From: Gonocerus acuteangulatus
Lineage: Eukaryota > Arthropoda > Insecta > Hemiptera > Coreidae
Direction of reading: 5' to 3'
Length of the DNA: 64,000 nt
Assembly (NCBI GenBank): GCA_946811695.1
Contig: OX328131.1
Location: 12,743,141-12,807,140 of the forward strand
In this document: positions 23,109 through 33,107 of the stretch, piece after piece
How positions within the stretch are numbered: position 1 is the first letter of the stretch
Layout of the letters: every line of letters starts with the position of its first letter
The notes under the pieces: model-generated
The model's database searches: none
Seen by the model: the letters and a program-made list of their open reading frames with translations, nothing else
What the model was told of the DNA's origin: nothing
Made by a program: the position numbers and the translations under genes

Positions 23109-23866
23109 GTCCGACTCGCAGGAACTGCATCATCTTAGCGCGGTTCCGTTCTTATCCCTAGTCTCATTTGGAACGATTAGAATTTCGAGAAAATTGGAAA
23201 AATATTTGTTGATTAACATTTTTGGTTTGGGTACTTAGAATCATGGGATTCAGTTGAAACATTTTCTGCATGTTCATCAAAACTAATATGTTCAAATTTT
23301 GGTTACGTTTGGAGTTGAGGAAGGGTTAGAATAAATCATTTTCTTAACAGACATGAAAAGTTTTGGTAACTTTGTATACTTTCGTCAATATCTCGAAAAC
23401 CGTTGACAATCTTGGGAAGCGGAAGGTTGCCATTCGAAAGCTTACTAAATGCTCTACAAAAAAGGTTCTGAAGAAAGTATTAATTAGGCGATGTCAATCG
23501 GAGAAATAAGTGCTTAAAACTTTAAAGTAATTGATTTCGTTTATTCGAACGGTTCTTTTTGTCTGTTTTATTCCTTGTTATCTTTTAATTGCTTATAGTT
23601 GGATAATGTATTTGACAATAAAACAGGTTAAGTAAAATAACAAAAACAATTTATTGTTAGAAATATAGATTTTCCAAGATTTGAAGACCTTGTAACTAGC
23701 GAGGGCCTTTCCGGGGTTGGCCGACCCAGCCAGGTAAGATCATAAATCAAGACCTTTCAACAAAGGTGGAACCAAAATAATAACTGTTTCTATTTTAATC
23801 TTTCCAAATTAGACTAGGGATAAGAACGGAACCGCGCTAAGACGATGCTGTTCCTGCGAGTCGGAC
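23109..23866. mobile_element. Non-autonomous DNA element with 65-bp terminal inverted repeats (family Z)
   Basis: The left end begins GTCCGACTCGCAGGAACTGC and the right end is its reverse complement for about 65 bp with only three or four differences. The pair extends through CGCGGTTCCGTTCTTATCCC. The interior of about 630 bp has no open frame. Related end fragments containing CGCAGGAACTGC occur near 6124 and, more diverged, near 33490 and 33902. The superfamily is not clear, because flanking target duplications are obscured by T and A runs. Confidence 0.8.
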
Positions 23867-23990
23867 TTTTTTTTTTTTTTTGGTTACCTGTAGGTTAGTA
23901 CTTTTGTTTCGAGGATGGAACTCCAACCGTGAACCCTAAGCACGGTAAGTTCACGCCTTAACATCACGCCCATTGAGTCTCCATCGGTAT
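23867..23990 (-). mobile_element. tRNA-derived SINE fragment with poly-A tail
   Basis: On the minus strand an A-box-like segment (CAATGGGCGTGATGTTAAGG) is followed by GGTTCACGGTTGGAGTTCC, a B-box-like element, and then by the complement of a T run at 23867-23881, i.e. a poly-A tail. Its head resembles the SINE at 2036-2195. The T run directly abuts the right end of the family Z element. Confidence 0.5.
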
Positions 23991-25259
23991 ATTAGCAATT
24001 AGATATCAACAAATAAAAAATAATAATAAAAAAATATACTGTTTAAATGTTTTCTCAGCTTATTACTGTTGTAAGTATATTGAATGAATTTATTATCTTA
24101 ATTAATTTGACCTTTGGCTGCATTTGAGAAATTATGCACCACTATTAAATATTTATAACCTTATTTATGTAAGAAGGTTGCCGATTTCAATGATGATAAT
24201 TTCGCATGCATCCTTTCTAATTGAGCCTCTAAACGTTTATTTACAAAATAAAATGGTATCTCTTATTATTAAAAAGAAATATATATATAGGTTGACTTTG
24301 GATATTATTACTAGTATTATGTGTGCCCAATTTACTTTTATGGTTTTCCAATTTCCAATTTTGTGAAACGTGGAAGTATTAAATTACTGGTGACCCGAGC
24401 TACTTTTCACCTTAATAGAAGTTTCCTTTATGTAGCGGATGTGATTTTTTGTCTGGTGTGATTTTTTGTTAGGTTTTACTAGCTTGTGTATTTAATGAAT
24501 GAATAAACCTGTGTAGAACAGATTGAATGAATGTGAAATAGTTCTTTATTCATTACTCGTACAAACCTCGCTGGCCTTTTGAAAGTTCAAACCTAATGAT
24601 TTCCACTTCCTTGGAGAAAGTATCTCTCTCTTTCTTCGCTATTTCTAGACCGAAATAGAATTTTCTCATTGACATTAACAATTTCTTTACTTCTCATATC
24701 CTAGGCTAATATTCACCTGATTTTACGCTCACCACTCTCTCTTTGGATCTCTAGTAATCCCAGAAGCCTTTCTCCACTCAGGATCTAAGTATAGCATACC
24801 TTATAATCCGGGGTTATTAGGAGATTTAGAGTCTTCCAGAACTGGGTGCAACAGTGCTTTCATTTAGTTGTCATTATCCATAATCCTTATGGGAGGTTTA
24901 CTGGGTAAATAAATACTAATTATGTGTTCTTGGTGTTAGTGCAAAATGTGGAGCTTTTAGCATATCAAACTTTAAAAAAATACATTAGTTGAGAACTTTA
25001 AATGGTTTAGAAAGAGGAATCAAAATCATTTAACAAAAAAGGATTCCTCCTATATCTTCTTTCGATGTTCTCTGCATGTACTAAAGGACTTCTTCGGCTC
25101 ATTCTTCGAAGATAAGGTCCAAAAACGAATGTAATGAGTACTTCTGTTTATACATGTGCGCAGAAAGTGGTAACATAGAGTATTCGAAGAGATCAGACAT
25201 ACGGACAATTATTCCATCTATTTAACAGAATGTATGTAAGTTAAAGTTTAAAAGAGTAT
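23991..25259. other. Unassigned AT-rich stretch
   Basis: No gene is supported. The open frame at 24124-24366 is AT-biased and featureless. Confidence 0.4.
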
Positions 25260-25831
25260 GAAGTGTAAGTGTTGCATTATCTCAACTCGAAGTGGAACAA
25301 AAGCCCGAGGAAGCTTGCCAAAGATCTTGAAATCGTGAAGGATGTCATATTGCTATGGATTCCTTGGTCTCGCTGTCAACGAGATAGCAGATCGGATCGC
25401 CAGGGAACCGATGAATCTTTAAGTTGAGCTCGATTATTGAGACTGTGTCCTCAGTGTCTATGAAGTAAACTCCCTGAATGAAGCCGCCAATTAACCAACA
25501 ATTGACCAGGAGACATCCGTATCAAGACCCAAGATGCAATCTTTGCACTCAGTCGACGTTGGCAGGTCCTCATGCTTCACTTGCAAAAGAGGCAGAACAA
25601 GGCCAGTGATTGCCATTTCACTAAGTACAGGGTTCCAGTCCCCTGTGCGAGTGCAGGAGAACTAAACCCAAGAACTCATGACAATCTAATAATTCTAGAT
25701 CTTTATGAGTCTGGCTTCTTCCGACCGATGAGCTGGAAAATGTTTATTGGGAGCCGGGGGAATCGTGGATGGGCCTTGCGTTTCATTCTTTTAACCACTG
25801 ACCTTGCCATACAAGGAGTGAACAAGAAGTG
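25260..25831 (+). pseudogene. Non-LTR retrotransposon relic: RNase H end and C-terminal tail
   Basis: Near 25350, LWIPW is followed after a frameshift by LAVNEIADRIAREP, which matches the last RNase H block of LINE polyproteins (WIPGHxGxxGNExADxLA). Downstream, an open frame at 25572-25831 reads VLMLHLQKRQNKA, then a Cys-containing stretch. It ends MFIGSRGNRGWALRFILLTT and DLAIQGV, comparable to the conserved KLxGSxExLxxTxxFIxxTGLxI tail of these proteins. The order RNase H, spacer, Leu-rich, tail fits the 3' end of such an ORF2. Several stops and a frameshift break it. No reverse-transcriptase palm is visible. The match is by motif order and is moderate. Confidence 0.58.
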
Positions 25832-26359
25832 ATAAGAATGTTGTCAGAATGTTGGCATTTTCTTTGGTCTAGATGATTGACACTTCCTCACGCTTTAGCA
25901 TTGCGAAAATGTTTTCCAACGTTATAACCTATTAATCCTAGTTAATGTTCCACAGTATTTACCATATCTATTACTATGATAGAACGGCTCCGTTCCTATT
26001 TCTGACAAGAAAGGGCAGCTCCCTTTCCTAGCTATATTTAGTTGAAGGAAGTCCAGGCATACCTATCCGACGTCTAGCTGCCTACGTGTCAGCTTCTCTA
26101 TTTTATTTATCCTCAAGTGTTTAGGCTGGCTTCCATCCTTGGGGCATTCCAGTCTTATGGCTTCTATAATTGCTCTATTAAAGACATTGTTTTCACGTTC
26201 CGAGTCCTTTTAGGGCAAACAGCCTCATCCATCAAATCTGTTTCTTTAATAAATTATTATTTAACAGGAATGTTTTAATTTTATCGATTTATATTAAAAT
26301 AATTATCAGCTACCTACTTTTTATGCCTTATTTGTTTTTGTTTTTAGAATAATTAATGT
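25832..26359. other. Unassigned
   Basis: No supported feature. GAACGGCTCCGTTCCTATTT near 25983 faintly recalls the family Z ends. Confidence 0.35.
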
Positions 26360-26545
26360 GGGGGTCTCCCGTAGTCTAGTGGCTAGCGCGCTGGATTCAT
26401 AAGCGGGAGATGGAGGGTTCGATTCCCACCTCCGGCAGGAATTTTCTCATCTCAAGGCTCGCTGGGAAAATTCCTCGCTGCGCCCTGGATGTCGGCGCTA
26501 ATGACCTAGAAGTAGATGCGCCATAAAAAAAGAAAAAAAAAATTA
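26360..26545 (+). mobile_element. tRNA-derived SINE (SINE-1 family), copy 2, best preserved
   Basis: The head GTCTCCCGTAGTCTAGTGGC to GAGGGTTCGATTCCCACCTC has clear A and B boxes about 30 bases apart. The body contains ATTTTCTCATCTCAAGGCTC, GATGTCGGCGCTAATGACC and GATGCGCC and ends in an A-rich tail. The same order is present at 4753-4903 and 51815-51988. A true tRNA is unlikely, because the head runs without a terminator into the shared tail. Confidence 0.85.
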
Positions 26546-26638
26546 ATGTGTTTCCATAACAAAAAAAATTAGGGACCCGAGTGGCCATACCTAGCCAATC
26601 TAACGTCTGTATCTAGATCAGGCTAGCCCGACAACGCC

Positions 26639-26755
26639 TATAGTCCGTCCGCAAACAAAATAACCAAAAGGGGCGTTGTCGAAGGGGAGCTAGGCCTTTC
26701 CTTACATGGGCTGTAGGCAGCCCCTGCGCACTCTTCTGTTTGCGGGCGGACTATA
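26639..26755. mobile_element. MITE with 22-bp inverted ends (family M), copy 1
   Basis: The ends are TATAGTCCGTCCGCAAACA and its near-complement TGTTTGCGGGCGGACTATA. The interior has AAGGGGCG and GAAGGGGAGCTAGGCCTT, shared with 59687-59813. TA at both borders is consistent with TA target duplication, as in Tc1/mariner-type MITEs. There is no coding capacity. Confidence 0.8.
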
Positions 26756-27384
26756 GTCAGATCTCTAGGCTTATGGGCGTACCCGGTTCATATGTGAATT
26801 GTACTCCCTTTCCGGCGCTGACAGTACTCCTACGGCTGGTTCTATATTATAGGAGTCTCTGATACTCGGCCGACCCTGATCATGTTTATGTTGTAGACAC
26901 AGAATTTGGTTTTTCCTAGTATTTCCCTATGCCCAAACATGTGTTTCCTATCGGCCATCTTCTCTTAGGAGCAGACTGGAATGAGGAAGGAAGTTCTTAG
27001 TTGACTTTTTCTCATCATTGAGTACTACCAAAATACCGTTAAATCATATCAGGACCTTGCAAGAGAAAGGGTGAATCTGTAAATAGATTTTTATTTTTTT
27101 TCTGATTTTGAAACATGTAGGTACCATGACGCTTCGCCTTGTTTCTCTGGGTTGCCTTTAGTTCTCTCTCAGTTTCAAGTTAAAGTGAATAGCACCATCA
27201 TCTATGAAAAATTCAATGTCCTATTTCAAGGGCGAATCCCAGGTCTGAAACTCTCCTCCCAATATTTTGTTACCCATAAGTCACTCGTAATAAATCATTC
27301 ATGTAAAAATTATAATTGAAACATTGAATTTCAATTACATACCTTTTCGATCAGGTTTATAAATCAGCATTCCATAGAGTAAAC
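26756..27384. other. Unassigned
   Basis: No supported feature. Confidence 0.35.
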
Positions 27385-27492
27385 ATTCGCCCTTGCTATC
27401 ATGAAGCACTTCTAGAACTTACGACTTCGAATCCCCTGATTCGCCCTTGCTATCCTGAAGCACTTCTAGAACTTACGACTTCGAATCCCCTG
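27385..27492 (+). repeat. 54-bp tandem duplication
   Basis: Two almost identical units begin ATTCGCCCTTGCTATC at 27385 and 27439. Confidence 0.9.
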
Positions 27493-28369
27493 ATTCACCC
27501 TTTCTCTTCCAAGGTCCTGATATGATACAAAATTATCACTGTTTAACTTATCTCTTGCCGTATGCGGAATGTTTCTTTGCGTTTAATTTCCCTCCATTCT
27601 TTGTTCTAAAATGATTTGAACTTATTCCAAAATGCACCATAGTATTATTTCAATGTTATCTTTGCCATACTTCAGAATATTTTATTTACTGATACCGAAC
27701 GAATTTATATCGACATCCCGAAAAAACTTGAAAAAAATCTTTAATATTTAATTGAATTCTAAAGTATCTATATGCGCGTCCAGCTCATGAACGATATCTT
27801 CTAAAATTTTCGTTCTTCCACTATGAAAATAATAAGGCAAGAATGAACAAACAAATACCACTTTTGGTGACGTTTCTTCGATTCATTAAATATATGTACA
27901 CACTTTGAGATACTGTTTAATCTGTTAAGTTTAACTTTTGGTTGGCTCCTTAGATGCTAATAATGATCCCTTTATTCAGTCCTATTTCGCTAGTTTCTTT
28001 ATTACTTTCTAATTACATTTTTTTGAAATGGAATCTTTTGTTTGTATTAAGTAATATATTTTCCATTGTTCTTTAGATTCCAAGATTCTTAATTCCTGTA
28101 ATTTATTTAGTCTTACGTAATTACTCTCAGTTGTTTCATAAACCTATGGCTTTGTAAGCTATTTATTTCTGTTTCCTTCGCCAATTCAGAATATCTAATT
28201 ATTATATCAAAATTAACAAAAATCTTCGTGTAACAGGCCACAAAGGGAGATAGGGACAGTTATTCTAGAGTTATCTGATTATTGACCATACAGCAAACTA
28301 TAGCGAGATAGTTTGGTCAGTAATATGCTTACTTGTCCACTTTACAGGAACCCTTCAAAGGCTGGGTGA
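27493..28369. other. Unassigned
   Basis: No supported feature. Confidence 0.35.
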
Positions 28370-28492
28370 GGCCTAGTCCGCCACTCGAACGCCGACACTA
28401 GAAAATAAAATCTTTGGGTCGCATCCGAGTTTCGAACACGGATTCTCCAGAACATGAGTCGAGTGCTCTACCACTTACTGAAACTCGCCTCC
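28370..28492 (-). mobile_element. tRNA-derived SINE (third type)
   Basis: The minus strand reads GTTTCAGTAAGTGGTAGAGC, ACTCGACTCATG, then ATCCGTGTTCGAAACTCGG (B box). The D-arm and anticodon-arm region TAGAGCACTCGACTCATG is shared with the module in R2 near 15400. A tail with ATTTTCTAGTGTCGGCGTTC follows. The acceptor stem does not pair well, so I call it a SINE head and not a tRNA gene. Confidence 0.6.
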
Positions 28493-29109
28493 ATCATAGC
28501 AGAAATGTTCAATTAATATAATTATCTCCTTATCTAAGGTTGCAAGATTCTGATTCACTTCTAAATACTTGAAGAATTTTGTTTTCAATGTTTTATCTCT
28601 CTTTCGTCACTTTATTGTTTGAATAAATTTTATGATATTAGCATTTTCGTTGTTCAATTGAACGAACTCAAATGGAAAGTTAGGTTGCCTCTCTGTAAGG
28701 TCTTTTTTAAATGTATCAAGCTCGCCCGTGACAAATCCTGTAGCATTTCTGTTAATGAAATATTCAGGGTTGTTCCATGGATTTCCTACCCGAGTGCAGT
28801 CAATCTTCATTTCCAGACTGCTCAGGTATTTATTCCGCTTGAATTATTACTGTTGTTGGCAGAAATCTACCGGCCACGTATGCCATAAACTCTGGTTTAC
28901 TTGCTCCTTCTCAATCCGTCTGAATAAATGTATTTCCTGTATGGAGTTGAATCATACAAGTTTGACCCCATTGGCTAAAAAATAATAGGATATTGAACGC
29001 CCCTTTATTCAGGGTGCTTTAGACAGCCTTAAACTGTGGAAAATCAAAGCGAATAAATGGAAAACTGACCTCAAAGGTAATAAAGTGACACCAATTTGTT
29101 ATCTCTGGT
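28493..29109. other. Unassigned
   Basis: Overlapping short frames at 28607-28985 have no recognisable content. Confidence 0.4.
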
Positions 29110-30125
29110 GCATAATATTCATATTTATTTATTCATTGTATTTACGAGCCCGCAAAGTAGCGACTTGCTCGTTATATTGTTACATTTTATTATAGGCACA
29201 TTGGCCTAAACAAATTCTAATTTCTAATTAAACTATTCTTAAGTACACGATAATATTAACTTACAATACCACATGATATTAATTACAATTTGCATATATA
29301 CTACATAATATGCTAATAATACTAATAACTTATGATCTTAATAATTAAAATATTAACACTAAAATATTAATAACTAATAATACTAATACTAATAATATTA
29401 CTAAAATTATTTTAGCTTAAACATACTTTATTTCACATTGAGGTTTAATATATGTTCTTTATGTGAGCACTTTTAGTTCATCTGGCTGATAGTGGTTGAT
29501 GATACCTTGCAATGATAATGAATAAATGTATTCAATAATACTCCATCTTTATATTTTATTATAAATGTTTTTGGTTTTTAAATGCTGAATAATGGTGTCT
29601 ATATGTAGGCTACCTTCAGTTAATATCTCTCGCATGTCGTTTGGTAAGTCTAAGTAGTCCCGTTCTCTGCAGTCTGTCAGTATGTGTTTTACTGTCAGTC
29701 TCACATTACAGATTCTGCAGAGTGGTTCCTCTTGTCGTGTGGTAAGTCTAAGTAGTCCCGTTCTCTGCAGTCTGTCAGTATGTGTTTTACTGTCAGTATC
29801 ACATTACAGATTCTGCAGAGTAGTTCGTCTTATCGAGTCATTAGATGAGAATGAGTCAAGTGTGAATGGCCTATTCTCAGTCTGGTAACCAGAACTTCTT
29901 CTCTTCTTGTGTATCGATTTCTTGACGGCCAGGCACTTACGCACTCTTTTATCTCACGTAATTTATTGTCTGTAGTGTACGTCCATGAATTTTGCCATTT
30001 GATACATACTGGTGCATAATAACCTATGACAAAAAAACCGACTTGCCAATGAAAGAAATTAGCCCTTTTTTGGTAAAGATGGCTGCTCTTAATAAAGGTA
30101 ATTTTGTTCATAAAGTGCATAGCTG
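29110..30125 (-). pseudogene. Non-LTR retrotransposon 3' end with a duplicated zinc-knuckle segment
   Basis: On the minus strand, a frame starting upstream of 30000 reads through RREEVLVTRLRIGHSHLTHS and HLMTR. It then carries a Cys knuckle LCRICN and LTVKHILTDC followed by RERDYLDL. This is the same C-terminal block as at 2628-2767. Codons covering the knuckle are duplicated as a 98-bp tandem repeat, and an in-frame stop follows HLMTR. A long AT-rich 3' UTR ends near 29110 with TGAATAAATAAATAT. The element is 5'-truncated: reverse transcriptase, endonuclease and most of RNase H are absent. It belongs to an I-like or related clade by motif; no clade finer than that can be read. Confidence 0.78.
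29643..29838 (+). repeat. 98-bp tandem duplication inside the LINE tail
   Basis: GGTAAGTCTAAGTAGTCCCG starts both units, at 29643 and 29741, with very few differences between them. The unit is not a multiple of three, so the second copy is out of frame. The duplication therefore probably arose after the insertion was dead. Confidence 0.9.
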
Positions 30126-30324
30126 CATAAAGTGCCGGAAAGTCCGTATCTCTTTCAATTATTCCCTAGTGCAACGCCCTGCCCGTCTTCTCTCTACGTC
30201 ACTAGATGTACTGTTCTTTTAGCCTCGTATGACGTCCTTAATGCGCTTTGTTACTATTCATCATAGAAATAATCTCATATATGATATGTATAAATAGACG
30301 AATGTTTATACAGCAAAGACAATA

Positions 30325-30709
30325 GGACGCCTTTAAACGGAAAGGAACCAAAGTGCCATTTGGTCATTCTTTAGAAAATTGGGTTTAAAGTTTTTTGTGT
30401 GTTTAAAATTCCTTCATTATCTGAAATATTTCATTCATTTTCTCTCATTAAAATGAACTGTTGTTATGGTAATGGGGTTTTATTTTCATAGTTATTGATA
30501 AAAATGGTGCTTGATTCCTTTCTGTTTATTACAGCATACTGGATAAACCATTTTACTTTTTTTTTGGTATTGTTTCTTGCTTTAATGACAACATTATATC
30601 TTAACCTGTTTTTTATTACTATATAGATTCTCTAATTATCTACAAGATAGCACCAAAAACTCAATTTCGTTAAAAATGGCGCTTGGTTCCTTTCCGTTTA
30701 AAGGCGTCC
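30325..30709. mobile_element. MITE with 36-bp terminal inverted repeats
   Basis: The left end GGACGCCTTTAAACGGAAAG continues as GAACCAAAGTGCCATTT, and the right end is its reverse complement with one or two changes. A third, diverged copy of the end (ATGGTGCTTGATTCCTTTCT) sits inside near 30502. The 385-bp element has no open frame. AT-rich borders hide the target duplication, so the superfamily is open. Confidence 0.85.
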
Positions 30710-31152
30710 AATTAGATGAATTCAATCTACGTATTGACTTGTTTATTTAACGCCGAGCTGCGAAGGCACTTGTTCTTATCTTCACTTAAGATGTACTGAG
30801 GAGAGAGTATGTACGTTCAAATTATTGTTCATTGTCCTGTTTTTCCCCCTTCCTGGACTTATGAATGTCTGTATGGGCCTGGGATGTCTTACCCCAGAAA
30901 TTGGGTCTAAAGCGAATAGATAGTTCCGTCCTTGGACAAGTCAGTGGTTTTGTCTTTACTATCTTACTATCTTTACTTATCTGTGGGCTGTTCTGTTTTT
31001 ATGTATTCTATTTCATTGTATAGGTTCGTAATCTTTAATATTTCCACTAATTTATCTATTTATTCTCACAAGTCTTGTAAGAGTGCTGATGGAGCTCGAC
31101 GTGTACCAGGAACTCCCAAGTATGTTTTGAATTTTGAGCAATCTTTTTGCTT

Positions 31153-31571
31153 AAGGGTGCGTTTACAGCTGACACTTCTCGCAGGAAATATATGTCAGGT
31201 GTCGGATAGATATTCTCTTGAAGGTTTACATACTGACAGAAATAGCTAGACATTTATGTCATGGATATGTATAGGACAGTTCTGGATTTGTTCTAATTTG
31301 CGATAAATTCACCAAAAGCACAAATAATCAGTGTTTACGTCTGTTGGTATAGAAGTGTCGACAATACAGCTAGTAGCCAAGATATTTATCTCTGAAATTA
31401 AATTCTTCTCGTAAAAATCTGTGTTTACACCTGGTGGTATAGAAGTGTCGACACTTATAGTTCGTGATAGAAATGTATATCTCAGACATAAATTGTTCAT
31501 GGTTTACACTAGTCGCAATTTCTGTCTGATATAAATTTCCTGCAATAACTAGCAAGTGTAAACCCACCCTT
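31153..31571. mobile_element. MITE with about 46-bp inverted ends and internal repeats
   Basis: The left end reads AAGGGTGCGTTTACAGCTGA and continues to GCAGGAAATATATGTCAG. The right end, reverse complemented, reads AAGGGTGGGTTTACACTTGC and continues to GCAGGAAATTTATATCAG. Inside, GGTATAGAAGTGTCGACA occurs twice (near 31346 and 31436) and GTTTACA recurs. The conserved GGGTGNGTTTACA end resembles many animal MITEs, but I do not assign a superfamily. Confidence 0.75.
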
Positions 31572-31760
31572 CTGGAGCGGAAATAGGAGGATTGCGGGAG
31601 CTTGCTAGTTTTTCTGCCCTAGACGAGGACGGACGCCATTCACGGAGAGACTATGACTGAAGGAGACTTTTAAAAGCCGAAACCTTGCCATATAAAGTAC
31701 TTAACAAGAATTTGGAATCCCTTGTTAACTTAATTATGACATATTCTAGCGATATAAAGA

Positions 31761-32076
31761 GTAAGCAATCAGGTAATAGTTGGAATTCGGCTAGGAAAAC
31801 ATCTATACGTTTCTTGTAAAAATCTAGATTAATGACGTTTCGGATAATCTTTGGTAGCCTTCGTCAACAATGAATATCGAAGGTTAAGAAAGACTAATGT
31901 TATCAGTTATGTGACCACGGTGAAAATATGACCTTGTTTTCACCATGACCACTTAACTACTAACTTTGGTCTTTCTCCACCCCGACAATCATTGCTGACG
32001 AAGGATGCCAAAGAGTAGCCGAAAAGTTTTCTTAGCCGAATTCCAACTATTACCTAACTGCTTATAACCTCGAATC
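31761..32076. mobile_element. Palindromic element with hammerhead-like cores (family P), copy P2
   Basis: The outer arms pair GGTAATAGTTGGAATTCGGC on the left with GCCGAATTCCAACTATTACC on the right. Inside each arm lies a core pointing outward. On the plus strand at 31995-32027, CTGACGA is followed by AGG...GCC and GAAAA. On the minus strand at 31833-31868, TTGACGA is followed by a stem and GAAACGTC. Hammerhead ribozymes need CUGANGA, stem II and GAAA; the right arm satisfies these. A cis stem III is not evident. Penelope-like elements and retrozymes are the known carriers of such motifs. Confidence 0.6.
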
Positions 32077-32621
32077 TCTATCCACCTCAGGATATTAATA
32101 GCAAGTTTCTGTAACGAACAAAACTTCTTTTCTCCTGAAGTTATCGACTGTTCTATAATCCCCTGAATGTATTAAGCGGGAGAGACGCACCTGCCTAGCG
32201 TCATATTGCTCAGACAGGTGAGAGATCACTCATGCGTTAAACCTCGACGGAGCCTTGCGTGTCCTTCAGCTCTCTAGAGACCGACTCACAGCCTGCCGCG
32301 CTTGCGCTTCTCTATGACCATCTAGGTTAGATTCGCACACCGTAACCCCCGTAATTACTGGTAATTGCAAAGTCAGCGGTCATTACATGCCTGCTTACAT
32401 TCCATTCGCGTGTGTATACATATTTTATCAGGAGGTTGATTGCGCCGCCGAGGATGGTTCAGCCACAGTTTGCTGATTTCTAATGCAGATTTTACAGGGC
32501 GCCATCAGGCACGTGGAGAATGCAGTTGTTATTTATTTTCCTGTTATTTAGACCAGCAGAATTGATCAAACAGATCTATTCGAGAGTAGATCGTTGACCG
32601 TTGGTTGGTGCGAAGATTGAA

Positions 32622-33107
32622 TTTGTCATGGTTCGATCGTAGTATCTTAATAAAACTACATTTTTATAGGAAAACAAGTTTTATTGTTTGCAGACGTTTC
32701 GGCTTGAAATTCAAGCCTTCATCACGGTTGTAAACTAGTAGGACTGTGTTAATACTAACATATATGTGAGGAGGTGAGATGCAAAACTCATTCGTTCCAC
32801 AGGAACAAGTTTTTCAGGAAGCTCAAAAAAACTTAAAACCACGTCTTGAAGAGTGGCCAGATAAAAATGTCAACCTCTAATTTTAGCTCTGGCAATAGCA
32901 CACACTTACTGTATAATGTTTTTTCTGTTTTTGATTTTTATTTTTTTTTTGTATATATATTTATGTTAGTATTAACTCTGTCCTACTTGTTTTACAGCCT
33001 TGATAAAGGCTTTATTTTCAAGCCGAAACGTCGGCAAACAATAAAAACTCATTTCCCTATAAAACATGTAGTTTTATTAAGACACAACGACCGAACCATG
33101 ACAATTT
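32622..33107. mobile_element. Palindromic element with hammerhead-like cores (family P), copy P3
   Basis: The arms of about 140 bp are inverted: TGTCATGGTTCGATCG and TCTTAATAAAACTACAT on the left match the complement of the right end. On the minus strand (32693-32724) GTGATGAAGGCTTG, loop, CAAGCC, GAAACGTC is read. On the plus strand (32998-33033) TTGATAAAGGCTT, loop, AAGCCGAAACGTC is read. Stem II is well paired in both arms. The CUGANGA box is one base off in each. An open frame at 32846-33109 lies inside but is only read-through of the arm. Confidence 0.68.

Noticed and set aside
26360..26435. Functional tRNA gene
   Set aside because: A and B boxes are present, but the sequence runs into a shared SINE tail and has two dispersed relatives.
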